A model generated the notes under the pieces. The model did no database searches and was not told where the DNA came from. It saw nothing but the letters and a program-made list of their open reading frames with translations. This document shows, one piece after another, positions 24,117 through 36,926 of a stretch of 64,000 bases of DNA. The DNA is from Boothiomyces macroporosus (taxonomy: Eukaryota; Chytridiomycota; Chytridiomycetes; Rhizophydiales; Terramycetaceae), in contig JADGKB010000048.1 of NCBI GenBank assembly GCA_027604185.1, forward strand, positions 1 to 64,000, read 5' to 3'. The position numbers were made by a program, and so were the translations under genes. Numbering within the stretch: position 1 is the first letter of the stretch; every line of letters begins with the position of its first letter.

Positions 24117-24572
24117 TCGTTTTGGAGATTCTGAAACTTTTCACATTTCGCGTGTTTGGCTTCAACTTCAAATTGTCCAATGGACAATCGTCCGCCTTTC
24201 TTTTCAAGCCATGCGTCGATCAATTGGATTCGCAAACTTCCTGTCTCAACGAGCGGTTGGATAGAATCGTTCGTATCATGACTGATCAGTCAAACCTAGT
24301 TTAGATATACATATACGATTGACAGGGCGAAAATGACCAGTGCCTTAATTATCACTGCAATACCTGAGTGCTCACACCAATAATATATTAAATAACATGG
24401 CAAATTACGCCAAGGGTTAAAGCACCGCTATGCTTGATAATGTAACTCTAAAGTCCGCCTTATCAAACCGATTGGTTTTCTTATTCCCGCAAAGCCGGCG
24501 GATACAGGGGTGGGTGAGTCAACCAGTGAAACGATGTCATGGAGAAAAAAGTCCACCAAAAAAATTTAACGA
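24117..24572. other. Divergent spacer between OPT and ABC genes
   Basis: 456 bp between two divergent starts. I see no gene with a credible ATG and frame. The segment just upstream of the ABC start is A-rich and ends AAATTTAACG before the ATG, resembling other leaders in the window. Presumably it is a bidirectional promoter. Confidence 0.5.
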
Positions 24573-27500
24573 ATGGCGAACGTATCATACTTTAGGCTAC
24601 TTTCCTACGCAAGGCCGGTAGATTATATCTACGTATTGCTGGGGACCTTAGCTGCAATGGCGGTATACTAATCTTTAATTGCAGAACGGAGCAACCCTTC
24701 CAGTTATGACTATATTTTTTGGACAAATTATTGAATCTTTTGTTTCTTATGAGCCAGGAAATCAAGCGTCATTAGATAAGATGAATAGCGATATGGGCTT
24801 TGCAATTACAATGGTATTTTAATTTTAATGTGAGATGTGTGTAATCGGCGCTGTTACTTTTGTCGGGTCATATGTCCAAATGACTTGCTGGATTTTATTC
24901 GGTGAAAATGTGTCCAAGAGAATAAGAGAGAGTTTCTTTCATGCTATTTTACGTCAGGATATCGGGTGGTTTGATGCTACTTCTACCGGTGACTTGAATT
25001 CCAGGTTAACTGCCGACATCAACATTATCCAAGAAGGCCTTTCCGATAAAGTGGGGCTTTTAATTCAATTTTCGTGCGCTTTTGTAGCTGGCTATATTAT
25101 TGCATTTGTCCGTGGATGGAGACTTGCTTTGGTACTGCTCGCAACTCTTCCATTTCTATCTGGAGCAGCTTATCTCATGTCCAAAATATTATCTGGTGGG
25201 CAAGGAGAAGAGCAAGATGCATATGCCGACGCTGGAGCAATTGCCCAACAAACATTCACTTCCATCAGAACAGTCGTCTCATTTGGCGGCCAAGAGAAGG
25301 AAGCCGAGAAATACTCTAAACACTTGGATACTGCAGAAAAAGCTGGTATCAAAAAGGTCATAGTTATTTTACCTTAGGCGTTATCAAATGGTGCTGGGAT
25401 TGGGTTCTTTCAATTTTTAATGTTCAATATTTACGCTCTCACATTTTGGTATGGAAATACACTGGTTCCAGACCCTATGCACACCGGTGATGTTCTCAAT
25501 GTGTTCTTTGCAATTATTATCGGCTCTTTTTCTTTGGGAAATGCCACTCCGCACATCACTGCCATTGCTTCTGCATTGGGTGCAGCAAACGGTATCTTTG
25601 AAACCATTGATAGAGTTTCTCCAATTGATGCCCTATCACCAAAGGGTGAAAAGCTTGAAAGTGCCAAGCAAGATATTGAATTCAAAGATATCGATTTCCA
25701 TTATCCTTCACGAAAAGATGTTCCTATTCTAAAGAAATTCAATTTAAAGGTAAAAACTGGTCAAACTGTTGCTTTGGTCGGTCTATCTGGTTCTGGGAAG
25801 GTAAATTGCGCAAGTTAAAGTTAGTCCACAATTGTCAAGCTGCTGGAGAGATTTTATGATCCAGTAAGTGGTTCTGTATTACTTGGATCTACTGATATCA
25901 GAAATTTAAACATTTCATGGTTACGTAGCAATATTGGAATGGTTACTCAAGAGCCAGTTTTGTTCGACACAACAATCAAAGAAAACATCATCTTGGGTCT
26001 AGATGCAGAGCATGCGAACGCTCCTGATTTGAGCGATCGAATTGAAAATGCTTGTCGGCAAGCCAACTGTTGGGATTTCATTCAAAAACTACCAGACAAG
26101 TTGGACACCAAAGTTGGTGAAGCTGGTGGAATGCTTTCTGGTGGTCAAAAGGTAATTATCTATTAACATAGCAACGTATTGCTATTGCTAGAGCCATCAT
26201 TAAGAACCCTTCCATAATTTTACTTGACGAAGCTACATCTGCTTTAGATACAGAGTCGGAAAGAGTTGTTCAAGCAGCGCTAGAAACCGCTGCAGCTAAC
26301 CGAACTACCATTATTATCGCTCATCGTCTTTCTACAGTGAAAAATGCCAACTTGATTGTGGTAATGGACGCAGGAGAGATCATTGAACAAGGTACTCATG
26401 CAGAACTATTGGAAAAGAAAGGAAATTACTATAATCTTGTGCAAGCTCAAGAATTGAAAACTGAAGACCCTCAATCACCAAAAATTACTGCAAGCTCTCC
26501 GGCAGCAGAAGCCGAAGCAATCAAAAAAGCCGATCTCCAGACACCAGATAAAGGTGTTGTAGTTCTTAGTTTGGATAAGGATAATGAGAAGGCAAAAAAA
26601 CCAGAAGGGAAATTGAATTATGGAAGATTAATGGCTTACAACAAACCTGAATACGGCTTAATGGCGCTGGGGTAATTCTTTCTTAACAACAGAATTTTTG
26701 GTGCATTGTGTAATGGTGGTATTCAGCCAGTATTTGCAATCATATTTTCAAAGGTACTTACTATATTGGGCACCTCTTTGACCAACACATATTCACTGAT
26801 ATTTGTTGGTTTGGCCTGTGGTGCCTTTATTACAAACTTTTTACAACTTGGATTACTAAAATATTGTGGAGAAAAGGTTTTCTGTTTCTAATCTAGATGA
26901 CCCGAAGAGTCCGGTATCAAGTCTTTGTAGCGCTGCTCAAACAAGAAATTGGATTCTTTGACATGGAAGAGAATGCCGCCGGTGCTCTAACTTCAAAGCT
27001 ATCTGAGGAAGCAAATCTTGTTATGGGCCTAACTGGGCCTTTCTTTGGGGCTGTTTTGCAGTCTATTGCTGGTGTTGCAGTTGGTTTGATCATAGCTTTT
27101 ATTTCCTGTTGGCAACTATCTTTGGTTATTTTAGGAATGGTTCCCTTGATCGCTGCTGCTGGATATATGCAGTTGCAAGCGCTAGTTGGATTTGGCAGCA
27201 AAACTAAAGCTGCATATGAAGCTGCTAGTCAAAAGGCTTCTGAAGCTATTCAGACTATTCGCACTGTTGCAGTTCTAAATAAGGAAGAGGTGTTCTACAA
27301 AAGATACCTGGATAGTATTGTGTTGCCTCACCAAATTACCATTAAAGGAGCGTTTCTTACCTCAGGAGGGTTTGCTTTCTCTCAAAGTATATTGCACTTT
27401 GCTTGGGCAGTTTCCTTCTACTATGGTTCTAGATTAGTGGTTTGGGGACTTTACACAACGGGCGATGTATTCAGGGCGATTTTCACCATTATTTTCACCG

Positions 27501-28420
27501 CAATGTTAACCGGGCAAGTCAATGTAAGTTCCTATTAATATTAGAACCATACTCCAGATGCTGCAAAAGCTAAGCTTGCAGCTTTTTCGATTTTTGCCGT
27601 CTTGGACCGAAAGTCGCTGATTGATCCTACCTCTGAAGGTGGCGAGAAAAAGGAAAAGGTTCAAGGAAATGTGTCTGTGAAAAACGCTCGATTTACCTAT
27701 CCAGCTAGACCAGATGTGGAAGTTCTCAAAGGATTATCTTTGGATGCATTTGTTGGAAAGACTGTCGCTCTTGTGGGTCAATCTGGATGCGGAAAATCCA
27801 CGGTTATGGGATTGCTTGAAAGATGGTATGACCCTTCTAGCGGCACAATTACTTTTGACAATATTGAAGTAAATAAGTGGAACGTTAAGAATTTAAGATC
27901 GCACATGGCTATCGTAGGACAGGTATTTGGTTATTAACCTTAGGAACCTGTGTTGTTTAACGTCAGTATCCGGGACAACATCGCCTATGGTGCTACTGGG
28001 TCGGTTGATGAATTGGCAATACAAGAGGCAGCGAAATTAGCAAACATTCATGAATTTATTATCGGTCTTCCAGACAAGTACGATACTCTAGTGGGTGAGA
28101 AAGGTGGACAAATATCTGGAGGGCAAAAACAGCGTATTGCTATTGCCAGAGCCTTGATTAGAGATCCTCGCTTACTGCTGCTTGATGAAGCAACCTCTGC
28201 ACTCGACTCAGAATCAGAAAAAGTCGTCCAAGAAGCATTAGATAATGCCGCAAAGGGAAGAACAACAATTGTGATTGCACACAGACTGTCAACCATTCAA
28301 AATGCTGATTTGATTCTTGTGGTTGGTGGTGGAGCTGTTATTGAATCTGGAACTCATTTCGAATTACTTGAACAAAAAGGCTCTTACTATCAGTTGGTTA
28401 ATCAACAAAAGTTGGTTTAA
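24573..28420 (+). CDS. Full-size ABCB/MDR-type ABC transporter
   Basis: ATP-driven exporter with TMD-NBD-TMD-NBD order, 1218 residues after nine introns of 20-24 nt. NBD1: Walker A SGSGK split from STIV by an intron, Q-loop TQEPVLF, signature LSGGQK split from QRIAIA by a 20-nt intron, Walker [15 protein letters not shown]-loop IIAHRLS. NBD2: Walker [16 protein letters not shown] (split by an intron), signature [12 protein letters not shown], Walker [14 protein letters not shown]-loop [10 protein letters not shown]1 begins soon after the short N-terminus ([15 protein letters not shown]). The start is ATG 24573 after an A-rich leader. Both sites look catalytically complete. Substrate (lipid, drug, peptide) cannot be deduced. 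RAD26 follows 66 bp downstream. Confidence 0.95.
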
Positions 28421-28424
28421 TATA

Positions 28425-28441
28425 TTTGAAACCCCCCAGTA
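28425..28441. repeat. 17-bp C-rich motif, copy 2
   Basis: Identical to the motif at 434-450 (TTTGAAACCCCCCAGTA). It lies in the 66-bp spacer between the ABC stop (28420) and the RAD26 start (28487), so it could serve in RAD26 initiation or ABC 3'-end formation. Confidence 0.45.
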
Positions 28442-28486
28442 TTTTTAAACTTTTTGGCTAAAAACATTTTTCCATTTTTTCAACTA

Positions 28487-31400
28487 ATGGAAATTTCAGA
28501 TTTTGTAGATAATATTGAAGATGAAAATGAATTGGAGAACCGAATCATGCAGGATGCAGAAAGGGAATTTGAAGAACAGGCCCGTGAAGTAGAGAGCAAG
28601 CGACTGAATAAAATCCAATCCAAACTCAGAGCTGCAAACTCCAAGTTAAATAAATTCTTGGATAGGGGAAAACCGGTGGATGATATACTGCAAGAAATTG
28701 AATTTCTGAGTCAGCAAGAGAAGGAAATTAAAGAGCGATTAGATAATCGTAAGTGATTCTTACTTAGGAACCGAAATTGTGACCGAAACGGAGAGGGATC
28801 GTCTCATTCGTACTGGAAAAATAAATCCATTCACAAAAGAAGAGGATATTCAACTTGGAAAAGAGTACAACTCGGTTGAATTATACGTGGGAGATTCTGA
28901 TGAAGAGGAAGTCTTAATGGATGATGGAGATGAGAGTTACTATCAAAGAAGGGTAATGGGTTGGGTTGTGAAAAGGAGAAGGAAAAGGTTTTTGGGGATG
29001 AATGGGGAAAGTGCGCTCGAAATATCTGAAGATTACACAACTTCAATCGAGGATGAATTTACCACTCCATCTGGAATTTCCCCTGATGAAATTATAGAAG
29101 AATATAAAATACCAGGAGATATTGCTGCACATCTCTTTGATTACCAAAAGGCATGTGTTCGTTGGCTCTGGGGTAATTATTCTTCATGTTAGAATTGCAC
29201 AAGCAGAAGGTGGGAGGAGTGCTTGGTGATGAGATGGGCTTGGGTAATCATTATTGATATCAGGTAAAACGGTTCAAATTGTAGCATTTTTGGCAGGCTT
29301 GGGCTATTCCAGCCTCCTAGATGGACCGATTTTGATTGTTTGTCCAGCGACTGTTTTGAAACAATGGGTACAAGAATTCCATAAGTGGTGGCCACCTTAC
29401 AGAGTTGCTATTCTCCATTCTTCTGGAAGTGGTGTTAATGAGGGTGGGATGTTTGAGTTTGAAAGCGAAACTGACGATTCAGAAAATGAGAGGCAACCCA
29501 AAAGACGAAAATACAGCAAATCATCAATCAAATCGAAAGGCATAGATTCTCTTTTAAGCAAAATCGTCAAAAAGGGCCATGTGTTGGTAACGACATATAG
29601 TTCAATGACTATTTATGAAGACCTGCTTTTGAAAGTTAAATGGGCGTACTGTATTTTAGATGAAGGTCACAAAATCAGGTAGCCGCTATTAACAAAGGAA
29701 CCCTGATGCTAAGGTAACGCTGGCCTGTAAAAGTTTGAAAACGCCCCATAGAATAATCCTTTCTGGGACTCCAATTCAAAATAACTTGACTGAACTTTGG
29801 TCATTGTACGACTTTGTCTATCCAGGTAGATTAGGAACACTGCCTGTATTTCAGTCTGAATTTGCCGTGCCAATCAATATTGGAGGATACGCAAATGCGA
29901 CAAACGTTCAGGTGCAAACCGCATACAAATGTGCTTGCATTCTAAGGGATTTTATTTCGCCATATATGCTTAGACGAATGAAAGTTGATGTTGCTCAGCA
30001 ACTACCAAAAAAAAGTGAACAAATTCTGTTTTGTAAATTAACTCCAATTCAAAAGCAGGTATGGAATATACTAATGAGAAATATTTGAAATATATCCATT
30101 CTGAAGAGGTTGCACGCATTTTGGATGGAAAACAGCATGTACTTTCAGGAATTGATATATTGAGAAAAATCTGCAACCATCCAGATCTCATTGAAAACTC
30201 TGATGATGTAAGATTAAATTGATTGTAGACAACTGACTATGGTGCGATTGAGAAATCCGGCAAAATGATAGTAGTAGAGAACTTGCTAAAAATGTGGCAT
30301 CTGTACAAAAATAGAGTTCTACTGTTTTGCCAAACTAGGCAGATGCTGGATATAGTGGAGCAATTCATTCAACAGAAAACAAGTACCCTTTTCAATAACT
30401 GAAGGCTATAAGTATTTGAGAATGGATGGGACAACCCCTATTAAGACACGTTCAACTCTAATTGATTCTTTTAATCAAAATACCGAAATATTTTTGTTTC
30501 TGCTGACAACCAGAGTTGGTGGGCTGGGAATTAACTTGACTGGAGCGGATCGATGTATAATTTATGATCCTGACTGGGTAAACGCACGCTAATTGTAGAA
30601 TCCTTCTGTTGACTTGCAGGTACTTGTTACTAACGATTGGCTCGCGAAAGATGTTGGCGTTTGGGCCAAACTAAAGAGGTAACAATCTATCGGTTGATGG
30701 TTTCCCATACTATCGAGGAAAAGATTTACCAAAGACAGATATTTAAACAATTTTTAACCAACAAGATTTTGAAAGATCCCAGACAAAGAAGGTTTTTCAA
30801 AAGGAATGACCTCCACAATTTATTTACCTACGAAGACTCAGCAGAAGGCACAACCGAAACAGAAAACTTATTCGAAAGTATGAAAGTTGCTGTGAAACCC
30901 AAAGAGCGAATAGCGAATGTCGATAAAGTACATGAATTTGAGCCTAACAATCTGGAAAATGATTCTCCATCTGCAGATAAAGGTATTTTAGAAGCTTTGT
31001 TTGCCAAATCTGGAGTGCATTCAGCTTTAGAGCATGAAGCAATTTTGAAGCCGACCATTGAATACACTATAATGGAGGATGAAGCAAGAAAAGTATCTGA
31101 AGAAGCAGTCAGGAAGTTGAAAATATCAAGGAGAGAACTGAAAGAAAATGAAATAGGCCAGCCGACTTGGACTGGAAAGTTTGGGTTTGCTGGTAGAAGA
31201 TTTGGTGCAACTGATTCAAAAACAGATATGGGAGAAAGAAGCAGTGCGAAAATCATAACTAATTTGAAGAATCGGTCTGCAAAGAAGGGTGGAAACACAT
31301 CAAAGGAGCTTCTTCTTGCTGAGGAAATATATGAATATTTGTCAAAATTCACAGGCCTTGTACCATCATCACAAATATTGGATCATTTTAAACAAAAATT

Positions 31401-31509
31401 TGCAAAAGATGAAATGGTGCTGCTCAGAGGACTGCTGAAGGGAATGGCTACCTTAGAACGGAATGGTCACGAAAAGGGATGGAAACTAAAAGTAGACACC
31501 CAAGAATAA
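28487..31509 (+). CDS. RAD26: Rad26/CSB (ERCC6) SWI2/SNF2 ATPase, transcription-coupled repair
   Basis: DNA translocase that recognises stalled RNA polymerase II and starts transcription-coupled nucleotide excision repair. Nine introns (19-22 nt) removed gives 946 residues. Motifs: I GDEMGLGKT (split by an intron), Ia [17 protein letters not shown] (as in Rad26 rather than DEAH), [43 protein letters not shown] and [16 protein letters not shown]. The CSB-type block [18 protein letters not shown] with [11 protein letters not shown] follows. An acidic/basic insert (residues about 250-300) sits inside lobe 1. The last intron (30620-30639) ends TG instead of AG. The start ATG 28487 opens an acidic N-terminal latch-like segment. 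The TAA stop overlaps AATAAA. Confidence 0.94.
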
Positions 31510-31543
31510 AAAACTAATTTAATAGAATTCAAAATTTGCCACT

Positions 31544-34500
31544 TTACACTGTATTGGAACGAAGGACCTCTTTTACATAATTATCCCTGGTATGAAGCGC
31601 ATCTTTCAGAATGTTCACTTCTTCTTTGTACTCCTTATTCTCTTGTGCTTGTTTCCATAGTCGGAAATAGACATTTTGTATTCGGACCTTGATAGTTGAA
31701 TCTGGTACTATTCCCAAGTGTCCCTCCAAAGATTTTAAGAAAATGGTTAGTTGCACTTCTTCATTGGACTTTCTTTTGGACAAAATTTGCGGAGGGGAAG
31801 CCAAGCAAGCACCCTTTGCACTAATCATGAGGCTTTCGAGATTCTTCACAGCAACTGTCCACTCGAGGAGGAAGTCCTGTTTGGGAATGTTTCCATAATG
31901 TATATTCTTGATTAAGCGGAGTTGTTTCATTTGGATATTACATAGATCAATTATTTCTGAGCATTTTGCATTCGGACCCTTTGAATATATTAACTGACTA
32001 TTTCCCTTTAGAATATCTCTTTCTTTTTTGCATTTGAGCAGAAAGGAAAATACTTTCATGAAAAGAATTTTGATGTTTGCTAATACATCTTCCTGTTTTG
32101 AATCAATTGTTCCTGAATTCAAATCAAGAACCTCCTCGTCCAAGAGTTCAAACATATGACAAAAGAAATTAATCATTTCGTGTAGTGAACCCTCTACTTC
32201 AGCGACCCTCTGTTGCATATAACGGTACTGTTCCATGAGTGTATTGTTTTGATCAGCATTGCCTTCGCTTACAACAGTCAAATTACTTTTTGCACACAGT
32301 AATTCCTCTTTAACATTCGAATTTTCCTCTTCTAACATGGATATCTTACAGTTACACTGTGACAACTTTTCGTTCAAGCTTGAATTCTTTTCATTCAAAG
32401 AAAAAATGTCATTATTCAATATACGTACTTGCGATTCGTAATCAGAAACTGCAATTTGGTGTTCTTTTTCCATGTGTTGTACTTTCTCAATTAAATTGGA
32501 AACTTCTGCTTTATATTTCTCCTTTAAATTATAAAGTTGAGTTTCTCCAGCAACAATCAGTTGGTGTTTACGCAGAATGCTCATATTTAATTTTGTAATC
32601 AACGAGTTTCGATCAAATACATCCTTCTGCAACACTGTCTTTGCAATTTCACAGTCCTTAGTTATCTTTTTCATTCTATTTATCCTTTGTAGAAATACTT
32701 GCTGTTCTTTTTTCTGGTCTCTAACGCAATTTCGGATTTCCAATTCAAGATTATTGATTTTGGTAATTAAATCCTCTGTAATATTAACATACTTCTGTTC
32801 AATTTTCTCTGCTGCCATTAGAACCTTGGTCAAAAGTACTTTCGGAGTATCTTGGAGTAATCTTAAATTTTCGACAGCCTTTTGCAGTGATTCGTTCAAT
32901 AATCTGTTTTTCTCTTCTATTTTCTAGATATGAGTGCTTATCTACCGTAATATTATTTCTTTGCATCTCACATTTGTTTTTTAGAGAGGAAATCTTTTCA
33001 GCAGATTTATGCAGTTTGAGATCCTTTTCTATCACATTGCAACTGCTTTCATCAAGAGAGTCTTTCAAAGTTGCGGTTAATAAATTTAAGCCCTCAATTT
33101 TGCTTTCCAGTGTACACTTGACATTGTCCAGTTCCTCCTTGTTGGCAATTTGTTGCAAACAAAAATATTTTTCTTTTTCAACCAAGTTTCCTTCTAACTG
33201 TAAAGCCCTATTTGTTTGGTCACTCAGTTTTGATTTTAAATCTTCCACAACGCTTTTCATGTAATCTTTATCTTTTTGAGAAGCAGCAAGTTGTTTAACG
33301 GTGTTTTCCAGCTCCTTCTCCAATTTTTCATTCATCTTTTTTGATTCCTCCAGATTACAATTAATTGTGTTCAAGCAATCTTTCAAGTTTTCATTCTCAT
33401 TGTGTAGATCTTGCAATTCTTCCAGTGTTTGAAATAATCTTAAACGAACATTGAAATAATGTTTCTTGAAGTGGTCTCTTTCAATTTTGAATCGGCTATT
33501 ATTATATTTTAATTGCTCAATCTTTTTGCGAAGTTTCGTATTGAATGACGCTGCTGTTGCTAGCTGTTTTTCTAAAGCTTGAATAACAAGTGCATATTCT
33601 CTCACTGTGTGTCTACGATCAATAATTGTGCAATTGTTATTTGTTGCAATGTAGTCACATTTGTTGAACGAGCCATAGAAATTTTTGAGATCTATCTTAA
33701 AAGTTGAAGCATCTGTAATAGAAACATTGATTTTCCCTCTGTATAACTCACATTTCTTTTGGTTAACTTTGCCAATAATAATTAATTTTCCAGTGGCAAT
33801 TTGGACAGTTGCAGTCCATTCAGTCTCTTGCTCTGCATGAAGTATTTTTGGGGTGCAATCACTTGATTGTTGTGAAGTCATAATCTCGCAATTTGCGTCC
33901 AATGTATCAAGAGGGTGTTCTTCATGGATATTGAAAGTTGAAATATCTTCCATTGGGGTTTCAACTGTTAATCCCAATGAAATTACCCTTCCTGAGGGTT
34001 CCAAACTACTCTCATTCCTTATTTCTGTTTCATTTTCATTATCACTCATGGCCCCAACGTAATTCATATCCATTTCAAGAGATGGCCTTGAGCTCTCTTC
34101 AGTTGTACAACCATCTTGAGGGAAAATACCTTTCTGATGTTCTTTGGCTGTCTCTATTTCTTTTTCAATGTCTTCTGATTCCATCAAAAGTGTATCAGAT
34201 TGTTCAACATCTTGGTGGTATTCATAATCTTCCTGATCTGATTCTACATTATTCGTGTTTTCATTAATTTCCATGGCTAGTGTATCCGATTTGTCCTCTG
34301 AATGCCCAAATTCAGATATTAGTTGAGCTTCATCATCAATCTCGTTTTCCTCAATTTGAGGTTCAGGAGATTCCAAATAGTTACTATCGTTGATATCAAT
34401 TGGACTTGCAGCAGTTTCACCATTTTCATGACTAGTAGCATCATGTTTAGCAGTATTGCCAATTTCATAATAAGTGTCATTTTCATATTTGGTCAGGCTA

Positions 34501-35063
34501 GTTTCTTCAGTGGGAGTTAATTCAACCACGTCTTTTTCAGTGTCAAATTCATCGGCAGCAAATTCGCCATGGGTATCAGGGTTTTCATGTGCAATAATAC
34601 TGGATACTTCAGAGGTATCTTCATTTTCATCTTCCTTTTCAATCGATAAAGCACTGTAATCGGTGTCATGTGGGTGTTCATCCAAGATTTGGTCTTGATG
34701 ATCAAAGTCATTTTCATTTGCATCGTCTGAAACTTTTGCAATATTGCTATCACTAGTATAGTCAAAGTAGATGTCCAAGTTTGCCTCGGAGATTTTTTCT
34801 GGCTCTATGGTAGACTGTTCAGGTGGGTTCTTTTCTTCATTCACCCCTTTTAAATTGCCATCCAAAGTATTAGACGAGCCAAGAGTAGTATCAGAGTCTG
34901 CCGTAATCATTTGTTTTCTTTTCATAGTTAATTTTCCGTCTATATCAATTTATGCGGTACCATTAGTTATGGAATTGGTAATCAATTCAAGGAATGCAGA
35001 AGCAGGTCCAAGAATCCCCTTTTCTTTATGTTCATAGCCAAGTACACTAAGAATAGATTTCAT
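31544..35063 (-). CDS. Large acidic coiled-coil protein, family unknown
   Basis: Predicted 1158 residues with two introns (21 nt after codon 34, 22 nt near 32935). The first ATG (35063) gives MKSILSVLGYEHKEKG and ILGPASAFLELI, then DGKLTMKRKQM. If that intron is not used, translation could begin at ATG 34925. Residues about 50-370 are very acidic and low in complexity (D/E/N/S). A short globular-looking segment follows (ETEWTATVQIATGKLIIIGK), then from about residue 440 to the C-terminus an almost continuous heptad coiled coil (K, E, L, N rich). It sits 37 bp downstream of NUF2 on the same strand, so a spindle or centrosomal role is conceivable, but that is only neighbourhood. No family is recognised. 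Confidence 0.75.
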
Positions 35064-35100
35064 AATTATAGTAAAAATTTGATTACGTCAAAAAATATAT

Positions 35101-36523
35101 TTAGATCTTTGAAGCCTGAATAGTATTTTGGAAAGCTTCAATACCCAAAATCAAGTTATTATAGTGAAGGTTAAGTGAGTTAATTTCGCATTCAACAGTA
35201 TTTTGGTAAGTTTCAGTCTGAATTAATATGAATTTACCTTTTCTTCATATTCTGCAGCCTGATTTTCATTTTCTTGGGCTTTGGCAACACTTGATTGATG
35301 CTGTCTTACTACTTCCTCATATTCCTCCTTAAGTTTGATAAATTTCTGTTCATTAGCAGACTCTCTTTGGCTATGGTGCTGTTCGAGTCTAACTATTTTC
35401 GAATTTGCACTTTCGAGTTGTCTAAGAAGTTGCTGTCATTAAGATGGTTTACCTGTTCTCTCATAGTCAATTCGCGCAACTCTTCCTGCTTTCTTTGTAA
35501 ACTTTCTGCATCTTTTTGATAGCGAGCTTGTTCATCTCGTTTCTTTTTTCTTTCTTGTTCAGCTTCTAATAATAGATCGCAACAATTTTCAATGTCCTGC
35601 CAATTAGAAACATTTACTGCTTCAACAGAATCCATAGTTTCAATACGCACCTGTAACTCTCTGCTCTTCTTTTCCGAAGCAGCGACATTCGCCTTTTCGA
35701 TCTTGACTGATGCAATCATATCATCTATTGCCAATTTCAGTTTTTCAGGATTAGTAATAATTCTAGATTGTAATCGGGCACATTCTTGCTTTAGATTGGT
35801 AATGAGAAAAGTGTTGTTGTTCATTTTCTCAGTCAATTGAGATTTCTCGAGCTTTAGAGCATCAATTTCACCACCAATATTGGTTTGGATCTTTTTCAAT
35901 TCTCGCAAATCGGCAGTCAACAAGCTTACTACCTCCCTCTTTTTTTCCACCATAGGAGTTTCTGCTACTCTTGAAGCCCTATAATAAGCCATATCGTACT
36001 TGTAGGAATTAACCTTTTCGGTTAGATCATCCAATTTTGCTTGAAGGGATACTTTTTGATTGGCTAATGCCTCCTGAGATTAATTCGTGTTACAGCTTGT
36101 TCTGAGCACTGTTCATATATCTGCATTTTGTCCTCTCTAAATTTACAGAAATTAATAATTGCACTAAGAATATATCTAACACGCTTTACTGAAGGCGTCA
36201 ACAAATCCCGCAAGCTAAAGTTTTCAACTCCCGCTTGAGTAACTATTTTCAACCTAAATTAATCAAAAGTACAATTGGCGATAGAATCCCATCAAAGCAA
36301 TCGAATCTTGTTGAAGATCTGGCGTTTCCAGAAGAGTGCTAAAGTCAGGTACTGCCAGATTTCTGGTTGAACCAAGCAGCAATTCCGTAAATTTTTCGTA
36401 AATTTGGAGCATCTTGTGCATCGTCGGTTTCTTTAGATCTTCTTCGGTGCATGGTATTGACAATTCTATCAGTATCTGCAAAATTTCCTTGGTGTCCAAG
36501 TTGGGAAATGTGAGTTCGCTCAT
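35101..36523 (-). CDS. NUF2: Kinetochore protein Nuf2 (NDC80 complex)
   Basis: Outer-kinetochore subunit that pairs with Ndc80 to bind microtubules. Four introns (19-20 nt) removed gives 447 residues, the normal length. The N-terminal calponin-homology domain is clear: FPNLDTKEILQILIELSIP, TEEDLKKPT near residue 30, LRDLLTPSVKRVRYILSAI and INFCKFRED near residue 125. The rest is coiled coil (residues about 140-447). The start ATG (36523-36521) is the only one before the conserved FPNLD motif and follows a pyrimidine-rich leader with GTTGAAC. The stop at 35101 is outside any AATAAA. Confidence 0.94.
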
Positions 36524-36926
36524 TTAGATTTAGAAAAAGTTCAACCTCCTGGACGAAAAATATTTACAAACGTCAAACAATATTAAGAAAAATGATCCGC
36601 TTTATTCAAGAATATGAATTCTAAATCCGCTTCTTTACCGTCCAGCTGGTATCTTGATTTCAAAGGAAAAACGCCGAAACTCCTTTCTTATGGATGTCTG
36701 GCATTTTCACAATTCTGGATAGGATGCACTTGGATTCCAGCAAGGAATAATTTCAACTTCATCTTATTGTATTGGAAAGTTCTGCTTGGTGATTTGAAAA
36801 TTCCGATATAGTAGATTTCATTCCAGCACAACCCCTCCAATTTCAATTCTGCAGCATGATTGTTCAATCTCCATCGGAATGATTCCGATTGAAGGGATAA
36901 TAATTGAAACCCGCAAAAAAAAGTTT
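36524..36926. other. Spacer between NUF2 and phytochelatin synthase with an unexplained minus-strand frame
   Basis: This 403-bp divergent spacer holds a minus-strand frame with protein-like codon use, from about 36920 down to 36602 (segments EIYYIGIFKSPSRTFQYNK and MKLKLFLAGIQ). With a 32-nt intron and an 18-nt intron it would end IKIPAGRIHILE at a TAA inside AATAAA (36604-36602). An ATG is available only at the MKLKLF segment, giving about 36 residues. A plus-strand frame at 36614-36811 overlaps it antiparallel. I cannot decide whether a small gene, a remnant or chance is responsible. Confidence 0.3.

Noticed and set aside
24122..24304. Plus-strand 60-codon frame in the OPT/ABC spacer
   Set aside because: It lacks an ATG start, is not linked to a leader motif and shows no family resemblance.
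36614..36811. Plus-strand 65-codon frame MNSKSASLPSSW as a gene
   Set aside because: No domain, no intron logic and antiparallel to a more protein-like minus-strand frame.
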